Below are positions 5,960 to 12,588 of a stretch of 19,415 nucleotides of DNA, piece after piece. Location: positions 1 to 19,415 of the forward strand of contig CAMNAD010000007.1 in NCBI GenBank assembly GCA_946530505.1, written 5' to 3'. The notes under the pieces were generated by a model that ran no database searches, was not told the DNA's origin, and saw only the letters and a list, made by a program, of their open reading frames with translations. The position numbers were made by a program, and so were the translations under genes. Source of the stretch: an uncultured Bacteroidales bacterium (GTDB lineage: Bacteria; Bacteroidota; Bacteroidia; Bacteroidales; UBA932). Numbering within the stretch: the stretch's first letter is position 1; every line of letters starts with the position of its first letter.

Positions 5960-8560
5960 CTAGAATTTATAGGTGTACGAAATGGAAGGGATGATAGGCA
6001 GGAGGGTGATCTTGGTCAGAGTCATCTTCTTGCGGTAGGCGGGCTGCCCGGGCGCCGGACTGTCGTCGTATTCACTCTCATAGTCGGTGAATACGAAGTT
6101 GGGGTTCATGTTGTTGTAGGCATTATATACCCCGAAACTCCACACTGCTTCCCCGTGCCTCTTCTGCTTGGTATGATTGAGGCTTAGGTTCAGCCTGTGG
6201 CTCGGAGGAAGGCGGTAGTTGTTCCGTGAAGGAGAATAATCCTCCGTACTCACCCGTCCGTCTGGATAGTAGACCTGGGTCTGGCGCTCGGGGATGGTCA
6301 TGGTGCCTCCGCTGGCAAAGGTCCAGGTGGCGCTGAGGGAGAGTTTCTCGCTGAATTTGTGGTTCACCACGAGCGAGATGTTGTGCCTGCGGTCGTAGCG
6401 GTAGGGGAAGGGCTCTCCGCCATTGATCACTCCGTCCGGGAAAACGCGGTCGCTCCAGGCGAGGGTGTAGCCCAGCCAGCCGGTAGTGGCACCTGTCTTC
6501 TTCTCGATGAAGAGTTCCACTCCGCGGGCGAGGCCCTCACCCATTTCCACATTGTTCTGCCAGTTCGCGGAATTGCCGAAGAAGGAGGTTCCGTCGCTGT
6601 ATTCCAGAATGTTGTGCATCCACTTGTAATATCCTTCCAGCGAGAACTCCCATCCGGGGATGCCGCTGTAGTAGGCTCCGAGCGACACCTGGTCGGAGGT
6701 TACCGGCTTGATCTTGTCGGTGATAGGCACCCAGAGGTCAATGGGCAGGGTGATCTTCGCGGGCGAAAGCAGATGCACGTATTGGGCCATGCGGGAGTAG
6801 GATGCCTTGGCGGAGATATCCTCCGTGAAGTTGTACTTGGCGCTCATCCTGGGTTCCAGACTCCAGTAAGGCTTGCCCATGGTGTAGAACAGAGCCGCGT
6901 GCAGGCCGGGATTCAGTGTAAGCCGGTCGCCTACGCTGATATCATCCTCCGCATAAAGCGACATCTCGTGCCCGTGGAGGATGGAGTTGCCGCTGGCGGT
7001 GAAGGAGGTGTCGATCTGCACGTCGGTCGCCTCGCTCTCATACACATATCCTCCCAGGGTTTCCGGGATGAAGGTATGGTTTACATACTCCGCGCCGAAC
7101 TTCACCAGATGCCTGGGGGACGGGGTGTAGTCGAAGTCTATCTTCGCCGTCAGGTCCCTCATGCCGGAGTGGTAGTCGATAGTGTAGATATCCTTGCTCT
7201 TCACTCCGTCGTAAACATCCACGTTCTCGATGTCGAAGCCGACCTTCATTTTGTAGCGCGTATAGGCTACGGTGGTGTTCGAGAAGAGTTTGCTGTTGAA
7301 GACGTGGTTCCAGCGGAGTGCGGCTAGGGTGTTTCCCCAGCGTATGTCTATGTTGTCGGACTCGGAATAGGAGTGGCTGCGGGCCTCGTCTCCGTAATAG
7401 GCCGTGCCGCTGCCGGAACTCTTGTCCTTGTAATAGAAAATGTCGCGGCCGTTGTAGGCGTTGAAATAGAGGCGGTCGCTGTCGGAGATGCGCCAGCTGA
7501 GCTTGCCGTTGAGGTCGTAGAAGAAGTAGTTCCCGTGGAGGCCCTTCGCCTCGAGGATAGGGGTGAAGAACACGGTGTGCATTCCACGTCCGCTGATGGA
7601 GTAGGCCAGTTTGTCTTTTATGATGGGCCCTTCGAGGTGCAGGCGGTCGCTGATGGCACCTATGCTCACCGTGCCGTGCGTCTCCTTCATATTGCCGTCG
7701 TTGGTGCGGATGTCGATGATGGAGGAGATTCGGCCGCCGTACCTGGCGGGAAAAGATCCCTTGTAAAGGGTGACCTTCTTCACCGCCTCCGGCTGGAAGA
7801 TGCTGAAGATGCCCAGCAGGTGCTCGGCGTTGTAGAGGGAGATGCCGTCGAGCAGCAGCAGGTTCTCCTCCGGGCCTCCTCCGCGCACGTAAATGCCTGA
7901 GAATCCTTCCGTTCCCGCCTGCACGCCCGGCATCAGCTGTATGGTCTTCAGCACGTCCGCCTCTCCGAAGAGAGTGGGAGTCTGCTGAATCACCGTCACG
8001 GGCACCTCGATGGCGCTCATTTTGGTGGAGAGTATGCCCGCGTCCTTGGTGGCTACTACCGTGGCGCTGCTGAGTTGCAGGTCGGGGTTGAGGGTGATGT
8101 TTATTGTGGTGTCCCTCTGGAGATCAACCGTCAGAGTCTGGTCGGAATATCCCATATAGGAGAAGGTGAGTTCGTGCCGGCCTTTCCCGAGCGTGAGGGT
8201 GTAGAATCCGTAGGGATTGGTCACAGCTCCGGTAATGCCGCTTTCCGTGCCCGCCAGGCCCGCACTCGCTTTGCCTTCGCCGGCCTTTTCCTCGCCGGCC
8301 TGGCTCGTGCTCGCTATGCCTTCGCCCGCCTGGCCCGCACCTTTTGCCGGTTTGCGTGCCACTACACCTGCGGAGATCAGCGTCTCCCCGGTTTTGGCAT
8401 CAGTAATATATCCGCTGACGGTCGCCCGGCCGGACTGCGCATGCGCTCCGGTCTGTGCTGCCGGTCTGGCTTGAACTGCCGCTCCGGTCTGTGCTGCCGC
8501 TCCCGTTCCCGATAGTAGTATTACAAAGGCCAGTGCGGCCCCCAGAATCCTCAATTTCAT
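5960..8560 (-). CDS. TonB-dependent outer-membrane receptor with carboxypeptidase-like N-domain
   Basis: 866 residues from ATG 8560; the GTG at 8578 is an in-frame alternative. The signal peptide ends near AAAQ (residues 21-24). Residues about 46-157 form a carboxypeptidase-regulatory-like domain (ATVSGYITDAKTGETL ... NPYGFYTLTL). The TonB plug covers about 180-290 (DVLKTIQLMPGVQ, IYVRGGGPEENLLLLDG, PARYGGRISSIIDIRT). The remainder is a beta-barrel ending in the aromatic ISYTYKF. It imports an unidentified ligand with energy from TonB-ExbBD and pairs with the DUF4249 lipoprotein. Oddities: two 12-residue repeats right after the signal peptide and a roughly 36-residue Ala/Gly/Glu insert (about 71-106) in a loop of the N-domain. 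A weak -7-like GAATTTTG lies at 8610-8603. The hairpin repeat array ends about 90 bp upstream. Confidence 0.92.
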   Translation of the reverse strand: MKLRILGAALAFVILLSGTGAAAQTGAAVQARPAAQTGAHAQSGRATVSGYITDAKTGETLISAGVVARKPAKGAGQAGEGIASTSQAGEEKAGEGKASAGLAGTESGITGAVTNPYGFYTLTLGKGRHELTFSYMGYSDQTLTVDLQRDTTINITLNPDLQLSSATVVATKDAGILSTKMSAIEVPVTVIQQTPTLFGEADVLKTIQLMPGVQAGTEGFSGIYVRGGGPEENLLLLDGISLYNAEHLLGIFSIFQPEAVKKVTLYKGSFPARYGGRISSIIDIRTNDGNMKETHGTVSIGAISDRLHLEGPIIKDKLAYSISGRGMHTVFFTPILEAKGLHGNYFFYDLNGKLSWRISDSDRLYFNAYNGRDIFYYKDKSSGSGTAYYGDEARSHSYSESDNIDIRWGNTLAALRWNHVFNSKLFSNTTVAYTRYKMKVGFDIENVDVYDGVKSKDIYTIDYHSGMRDLTAKIDFDYTPSPRHLVKFGAEYVNHTFIPETLGGYVYESEATDVQIDTSFTASGNSILHGHEMSLYAEDDISVGDRLTLNPGLHAALFYTMGKPYWSLEPRMSAKYNFTEDISAKASYSRMAQYVHLLSPAKITLPIDLWVPITDKIKPVTSDQVSLGAYYSGIPGWEFSLEGYYKWMHNILEYSDGTSFFGNSANWQNNVEMGEGLARGVELFIEKKTGATTGWLGYTLAWSDRVFPDGVINGGEPFPYRYDRRHNISLVVNHKFSEKLSLSATWTFASGGTMTIPERQTQVYYPDGRVSTEDYSPSRNNYRLPPSHRLNLSLNHTKQKRHGEAVWSFGVYNAYNNMNPNFVFTDYESEYDDSPAPGQPAYRKKMTLTKITLLPIIPSISYTYKF
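8249..8341. repeat. In-frame tandem repeat inside TonB-dependent receptor gene
   Basis: Three degenerate copies starting at 8249, 8294 and 8324 share GCCCGCCtGGCCCGCaC. The first two also share a following CTCGCTnTGCCTTCGCC. Spacings of 45 and 30 are multiples of 15, i.e. of a five-residue unit (AGEGx / ASTSQ / AGEEK). They encode a low-complexity insert in a loop of the carboxypeptidase-like domain, between KGAG and VTNPYGFY, where family members usually have only a few residues. Confidence 0.75.
8444..8499. repeat. 20-bp direct repeat near receptor N-terminus
   Basis: CGCTCCGGTCTGTGCTGCCG occurs identically at 8444-8463 and 8480-8499, a 36-bp period. It encodes two 12-residue Ala/Gln/Gly repeats (AQTGAAVQARPA, AQTGAHAQSGRA) directly after the signal peptide. 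Probably a spacer that changes length by slippage. Confidence 0.75.
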
Positions 8561-8648
8561 ATATGTTAAAATCGCCACTTTGCGAATCCTTGCTTATTGA
8601 TGCAAAATTCACGCCTCCGGCTGCACCGCCCTCCCCGTTCTCTGTAGG

Positions 8649-8886
8649 TTTGTTCCCGTTTTCGGCCATTTTTCGGAACAAATACTCGAAACCCGCACGT
8701 TTGTTCCCGAAAACCAGCATTTCCCGGAACAAACGCCAAAAAAACGGACGTTTGTTCCCAAAAACCGGCATTTCCCGGAACAAATGCCGAAAAAACGGAT
8801 GTTTGTTCCCAAAAACTGGCATTTTCCGGAACAAATGCCGAAAAAACGGATGTTTGTTCCCAAAAACTGGCATTTTCCGGAACAAA
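8649..8886. repeat. Array of five 51-bp hairpin repeats (downstream of transposase)
   Basis: This array fills most of the 340-bp gap between the receptor start and the transposase stop. The left arm TTTGTTCC starts at 8649, 8700, 8751, 8802 and 8853, an exact 51-bp period. The right arm GGAACAAA starts 26 nt after each (8675, 8726, 8777, 8828, 8879). Each unit is a 34-nt hairpin with an 18-nt middle containing a weaker AAAA/TTTT pairing, plus a 17-nt spacer. Spacers are conserved (units 3 and 4 share TGCCGAAAAAACGGATG). Unit 1, next to the receptor gene, is the most diverged. The last arm ends 15 bp from the transposase stop codon. Confidence 0.95.
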
Positions 8887-8900
8887 CGGAAATGCGTCAA

Positions 8901-9842
8901 TCAAGTTTGGCGGCCGAACAATTCGGAGACAATCCCCCTGTCCAAACGAAGCATCCTTTGAATCTGCCCTTGCGAGGCATTGTAGTCGCTCCGCAGGGCT
9001 TTGGCCAATTCTATTTTCGAATTATTTGGAAGAAGGGTAACCCTGCCGTCGCCGTACTTCTTCTTGGCTAGCAAAGATAATGCCGCAAACATCTCATCGT
9101 CAGTCAGGAACACAGAATCCCCCAGCCTTTTGGCGATCTCCGAATATGCCTCATAGTTTTTGGATACGATAGAGTAATACTGGTGAGCGTCACGGAACAG
9201 ACTTTCGCCGTATCTGATTGCACAAAAGCTCTGCGGAAGAATCAGGCCGTCCTTGATCATATATCCGTCCGGCAGATCAGGGACCCGGCTTCTGCAAAGT
9301 TTCAACTTTTCATCCCTTGTCAAATCACCCCAGGGCCGGGCATCAGTGGTGTATGCCTGTGGATTGAAGTACAGATATCCGCCTCCCCACGGATAAGAAA
9401 ATGGGGTGAACGCCGGGTTCGACAAATAGCCGTTCCGGTTGGTGTATGCTAATTCGTACCGCATAGTCCGCAGGTTTTCTATTGGGATATATGATGCCTC
9501 GAACTTTTCGAAACTTGCGAAGCGGCCGTCGCTGTTCCTATAGCGCCGCAGTCTTCTTTTGACTTCTGAGAAGAAGTCCCGGCACATCGTCTCCAAACCC
9601 TCCACAATCACGTGAATATGGTTGCTCATTACCTGAAAAGTCAGGATCTTCACCCCGGTAAGTGCGGCGGCGATTGCAATTACCGTCACCGCGAACTTGT
9701 AATCTTCAGCCGTTTCACAGATAATCTCCATCGACTGCCCGTCTGTGCAGATGTGCCAGAAAGGACTGCCGTTCATAAAGTTCAATTCGCAGGATTGTTC
9801 CTGCCGGGAGGGGGACAGAAGTCCGGAAGAAGAAGCTTGCAT
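8901..9842 (-). CDS. HUH (Y1-type) transposase, RAYT-like
   Basis: 313 residues from ATG 9842; alternatives are GTG 9878 and ATG 9776. The HUH metal-binding motif is VMSNHIHVIVEG (His75, His77), the common Y1_Tnp form. After it come a basic helix (EVKRRLRRYRNSDGRF) and ASYIPIENLRTMRYELAYT, where Tyr118 aligns by eye with the catalytic tyrosine of REP-associated transposases. NRNGYLSNPAFTPFSYPW matches the NPVxAGLVxxPxxYPWSS region of that family. Residues from about 160 form a C-terminal extension of some 150 residues, ending in a helix-turn-helix-like segment (SKIELAKALRSDYNASQGQI). This type nicks single-stranded hairpins and joins through a 5' phosphotyrosine. It is a lone gene between hairpin arrays, like a RAYT. 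The reading frame is intact. Confidence 0.85.
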   Translation of the reverse strand: MQASSSGLLSPSRQEQSCELNFMNGSPFWHICTDGQSMEIICETAEDYKFAVTVIAIAAALTGVKILTFQVMSNHIHVIVEGLETMCRDFFSEVKRRLRRYRNSDGRFASFEKFEASYIPIENLRTMRYELAYTNRNGYLSNPAFTPFSYPWGGGYLYFNPQAYTTDARPWGDLTRDEKLKLCRSRVPDLPDGYMIKDGLILPQSFCAIRYGESLFRDAHQYYSIVSKNYEAYSEIAKRLGDSVFLTDDEMFAALSLLAKKKYGDGRVTLLPNNSKIELAKALRSDYNASQGQIQRMLRLDRGIVSELFGRQT

Positions 9843-9899
9843 AGCACTGCCATTTAATAATCCAACGATCAAATCCACCGCACAAAAGGCAGCGTTCAG

Positions 9900-9930
9900 C
9901 GAAGATAGTAAAAACCCCGGACCTTGTCAA
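9900..9930 (-). promoter_or_regulatory. Probable promoter of the transposase gene
   Basis: On the minus strand, TTG (930-928 of the 9900s), a 20-nt spacer and TATCTTCG (9907-9900) differ from the Bacteroidota consensus by one base in the -7 element. It lies between the upstream hairpin array and the gene, giving a leader of about 50 nt to ATG 9842. It also overlaps no other gene. The match is imperfect, which would fit weak expression. Confidence 0.45.
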
Positions 9931-9941
9931 TATTATTTTAA

Positions 9942-10128
9942 TTTGTTCCGAAAAAAGGCCATTTTCCGGAACAAATACCCAAAACCCGTACGTTTGTTCC
10001 CAAAAACAGGCATTTCCCGGAACAAACGCCACGAAACTACAGGTTTGTTCCCGAAACCGGCCAATTCTTGGAACAAACACCGGAAAAGCAAAGGTTTGTT
10101 CCCAAAATCAAGGGTTTTTGGGAACAAA
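9942..10128. repeat. Array of four 51-bp hairpin repeats (upstream of transposase)
   Basis: This is the bulk of the 326-bp gap between the transposase start and the thyA stop. The left arm TTTGTTCC starts at 9942, 9993, 10044 and 10095, again exactly 51 bp apart. The right arm GGAACAAA starts 26 nt later in each (9968, 10019, 10070, 10121). Unit 4, next to thyA, has an extended perfect 13-bp stem (TTTGTTCCCAAAA / TTTTGGGAACAAA) and could also act as a terminator for the galM-thyA transcript. Spacers differ more among these units than in the other array. Confidence 0.95.
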
Positions 10129-10168
10129 TGTACTGGAAGGGGTGCTTAAAGAATGTTCAAGGAGTCCG

Positions 10169-10963
10169 CTACACCGCCACCGGGGCTTTGATTGCCGGCC
10201 AGGGGTCGTAGTCCACCAGGGTGAAGTCTTCGTACTTGAAGTCGAAGACGCTCTTCACGTCGGGGTTAAGAAGCATCTTGGGCAGGGGCCTTGGCTCGCG
10301 GCTGAGCTGCTCGGCTACCTGGTCGAAGTGGTTGAGGTAGATGTGCGTATCGCCCGTAGTGTGGATGAATTCTCCGGGCTTCAGCCCGCAGCACTGCGCT
10401 ATCATCATGGTGAGAAGAGCGTATGACGCGATGTTGAAGGGCACGCCGAGGAAGGTGTCCGCGCTGCGCTGATACAACTGGCAACTCAACCGGCCGTCCG
10501 CCACATAGAACTGGAAGAGACAGTGACAGGGAGGCAGGGCCATCTTGTCCACTTCGCCCGGGTTCCAGGCACACACCAGCATACGGCGCGAATCGGGATT
10601 GTTCTTTATTGTTTCAATCACCTGCGAGAGCTGGTCGATGCTGCGTCCGTCCGGAGCGGGCCAGCTGCGCCACTGATGTCCATAGACGGGGCCCAGGTCG
10701 CCGTTTTCATCGGCCCATTCATCCCAGATGGACACACCGTGATCCTTCAGGTACTTGATGTTCGTATCTCCGGAAATGAACCACAGCAGTTCATAAATAA
10801 TGGACTTCAGATGCACCTTCTTCGTGGTCAGGAGAGGAAAGCCCTCCGAAAGGTCGAAGCGCATCTGATATCCGAAAATGCTCTGAGTCCCTACGCCGGT
10901 GCGGTCGTGCTTGACAACGCCATTTTCGCGGATGTGCCGCAGCAAGTCGAGATACTGTTTCAT
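10169..10963 (-). CDS. thyA: Thymidylate synthase
   Basis: 264 residues, the same length as E. coli ThyA. It methylates dUMP to dTMP using 5,10-methylene-tetrahydrofolate, releasing dihydrofolate. Seen in order: the phosphate-binding loop DRTGVGTQS (20-28), ELLWFISGDTN, IWDEWAD, GPVYGHQWRSW, the nucleophile LPPCHC with Cys146 (same number as in E. coli), QLYQRSADTFLGVPFNIASYA with the dUMP-binding Arg and Asn, and the C-terminal IKAPVAV tail that closes over the active site. Its ATG overlaps the galM stop (ATGA), so translation is probably coupled. Dihydrofolate reductase, which recycles its product, is encoded divergently just beyond galM. Confidence 0.98.
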   Translation of the reverse strand: MKQYLDLLRHIRENGVVKHDRTGVGTQSIFGYQMRFDLSEGFPLLTTKKVHLKSIIYELLWFISGDTNIKYLKDHGVSIWDEWADENGDLGPVYGHQWRSWPAPDGRSIDQLSQVIETIKNNPDSRRMLVCAWNPGEVDKMALPPCHCLFQFYVADGRLSCQLYQRSADTFLGVPFNIASYALLTMMIAQCCGLKPGEFIHTTGDTHIYLNHFDQVAEQLSREPRPLPKMLLNPDVKSVFDFKYEDFTLVDYDPWPAIKAPVAV

Positions 10964-12009
10964 AATGTTCCAAAAGCCCAGATTATCGCCTGTTCAAAAG
11001 TCTCGCCCGGCTTCAGCAGGGTGGAAGGATAGTCCGCCTTGTTGGGACTGTCGGGGAAGTGCTGGCACTCGATGGCCACGGCGTCATAGTCGTGATATAC
11101 ATGGCCGTTCTTGCCTTCGGGGCATCCGTTCAGCCAGTTTCCGGTATAAACCTGCACTCCCGGCTGGGTGGTGTAAACCTTGAGAATCCGTCCGCTGGCG
11201 GGAGAAGACAGTTCCGCGCATTCGGCGAGCTGTCCGTCGATGCGCCCGTCAATCACCCAGCAGGCGTCGAAGCCCTTGCCGTAGTTGATTGCCGGGAAGT
11301 CCGCGTGCAGGTCGCGGCCTATCTCCTTCTCCGTAACAAAATCCATCGGGGTGCCTGCCACGGGCTGCGATTCTCCCTCGGGGATGAGAGTGTCGTCCGT
11401 GGGGAGATACTCGGAGGCGTTGAGCTTGAGCAGATGCTTCTCTATGCTGCCTGAGCCCTCCCCGTCGAGGTTGAAATACACGTGATTTGTGAGATTTACC
11501 ACCGTGTCGGCGTCCGTCTGCGCGGCGAAAGTGAGTTCCAACTCGTTGGCGTCCGTCCAAACATAACGGGCGGTCACTTTCAGATTGCCGGGGTATCCCA
11601 TCTCTCCGTCGGGAGAGAAGTACATGAACTCTACGGCGTCGCCGTCGATGCGGCTGTCCCAGACCTGGTTCTGGAATCCCTCGGGACCTCCGTGCAGATG
11701 GTTGGGCCCGTTGTTGATGGGAAGATCATACACCTTTCCTTCAATCTCCAGATGACCTTTGGCAATGCGGTTGGCATAGCGCCCCGGCACTTTCCCGGAG
11801 CAGGGGCCGTCGGCAAAGTAGCTCTCCGGCACAGGATAGCCTATCACTACGTCGCCAAGTTTACCGTCGCGGTCCGGAACGTGAATCTCCACGATCGCCG
11901 CCCCAACGCTGCCCAGCACCACGTATGCGCCGGAATCGTTTACCATCTTGTATTTATAGATTTCCTTGCCTTGGGCCTTGCCCCAGAGTTCTTTGCTGAT
12001 CTTTGCCAT
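10960..12009 (-). CDS. galM: Aldose 1-epimerase (mutarotase)
   Basis: 349 residues. It interconverts alpha and beta anomers of galactose or glucose and feeds the Leloir pathway. Family motifs: PGRYANRIAKG (about 75-85), NNGPNHLHGG with His106, LTNHVYFNL with the catalytic His176, and AIECQHFPDSPN with Glu314 as the catalytic base. It lacks a signal peptide, so it is a cytoplasmic form. The start is ATG 12009; the frame extends three codons to a TTG, which is less likely. It is the first gene of a two-gene operon with thyA, an unusual metabolic pairing with no obvious functional link. A divergent promoter region separates it from folA. Confidence 0.95.
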   Translation of the reverse strand: MAKISKELWGKAQGKEIYKYKMVNDSGAYVVLGSVGAAIVEIHVPDRDGKLGDVVIGYPVPESYFADGPCSGKVPGRYANRIAKGHLEIEGKVYDLPINNGPNHLHGGPEGFQNQVWDSRIDGDAVEFMYFSPDGEMGYPGNLKVTARYVWTDANELELTFAAQTDADTVVNLTNHVYFNLDGEGSGSIEKHLLKLNASEYLPTDDTLIPEGESQPVAGTPMDFVTEKEIGRDLHADFPAINYGKGFDACWVIDGRIDGQLAECAELSSPASGRILKVYTTQPGVQVYTGNWLNGCPEGKNGHVYHDYDAVAIECQHFPDSPNKADYPSTLLKPGETFEQAIIWAFGTL

Positions 12010-12034
12010 AAAAAACAATGATTGGTTGTATCCT

Positions 12035-12042
12035 CAAAGATA
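12035..12042 (-). promoter_or_regulatory. -7 element for galM-thyA
   Basis: TATCTTTG on the minus strand matches the Bacteroidota -7 consensus exactly and gives a leader of roughly 20-25 nt to ATG 12009. No good TTG stands 19 nt upstream (TTA is there). It forms half of a 9-bp inverted repeat with the folA -7 element. Confidence 0.6.
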
Positions 12043-12065
12043 ACAATAATCCCGCAAAATATAAT

Positions 12066-12073
12066 TATCTTTG
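12066..12073 (+). promoter_or_regulatory. -7 element for folA and downstream genes
   Basis: TATCTTTG on the plus strand matches the consensus exactly, 20 nt before ATG 12094. No clear TTG is found at the expected distance. It lies in the 84-bp gap shared with the galM promoter on the other strand. Confidence 0.6.
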
Positions 12074-12093
12074 AAAATCAAAACGCATCGCTT

Positions 12094-12588
12094 ATGCTCA
12101 AATGTCTCATCGTCGCAATAGCCGACAATTACGGAATAGGTGTCAAGGGAGAACTCCCCTGGCATATCTCCGAAGACCTTCAGTATTTCAAGTCCGTCAC
12201 CCGCGGATATCCCGTCATAATGGGCCGTACGACCTATTTCTCCCTACCTTTTCGTCCGCTTAAAGGCCGCAAAAACATAGTGCTCAACCTGGGGGGAGAA
12301 CCCATCCCGGAGGCAACTTGCGTTTACTCTTTCGAGGAGGCCTACAAGGAGGCCGAGGCCACGGGCAAGGACAAGTGCTTCATTATGGGAGGCGCCTCTG
12401 TCTACAGGGCGGCGATGCCTGAGATGGACCGTCTTTACATCACCCACGTGCATACCGAGGTGAAGGATGCAGACGCCTTCTTCCCTGTGATAGACCCGGA
12501 GATCTGGAAGAAGGTAAGCGTTTCTGAAACCCATGTCGATCCCGAAACAGGATACGAATTTGAATTCGTCGTCTATGAAAAGAAATAG
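12094..12588 (+). CDS. folA: Dihydrofolate reductase
   Basis: 164 residues, typical for bacterial DHFR. It reduces dihydrofolate to tetrahydrofolate with NADPH. Motifs: LIVAIADNYGIGVKGELPWH (residues 5-23) with the M20-type loop; SEDLQYFK with the catalytic acid at Asp28; PVIMGRTTYFSLPFRPLKGRKNIVL for cofactor binding; and FIMGGASVYRAAMP, the conserved GG pair. The frame opens further upstream, but ATG 12094 is chosen because it starts the conserved MLKCLIVA strand and follows the promoter. It is divergent from galM-thyA, so both enzymes of the thymidylate cycle are encoded around one control region. The 3' end overlaps the next gene by 14 nt. Confidence 0.97.
   Translation: MLKCLIVAIADNYGIGVKGELPWHISEDLQYFKSVTRGYPVIMGRTTYFSLPFRPLKGRKNIVLNLGGEPIPEATCVYSFEEAYKEAEATGKDKCFIMGGASVYRAAMPEMDRLYITHVHTEVKDADAFFPVIDPEIWKKVSVSETHVDPETGYEFEFVVYEKK

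Larger units (their letters stand above)
8649..10128. mobile_element. RAYT-like transposase flanked by hairpin repeat arrays
   Basis: One HUH transposase gene lies between two arrays of the same 51-bp hairpin repeat, five units downstream (8649-8886) and four upstream (9942-10128). Units in both arrays have the same orientation. The segment lies between the start of the TonB-dependent receptor gene and the end of thyA, with about 40-90 bp of other sequence on each side. Known RAYT proteins act on REP hairpins that flank their genes. Here the layout matches but the repeats are strictly tandem. I see no terminal direct repeats of a target site, so the true ends are not fixed. Confidence 0.7.

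Noticed and set aside
8229..8350. Third copy of the palindromic insert, inside the TonB-dependent receptor gene
   Set aside because: This tract is a direct repeat with a 15-bp base unit; I find neither the shared blocks (GCAAAGGG, GTGTCCC) in order nor matching inverted arms.
8649..8886. CRISPR array (regular hairpin repeats with short spacers)
   Set aside because: The 17-nt spacers are nearly identical between units instead of unique, they are too short, there are no cas genes, and the same repeat flanks a transposase on both sides.
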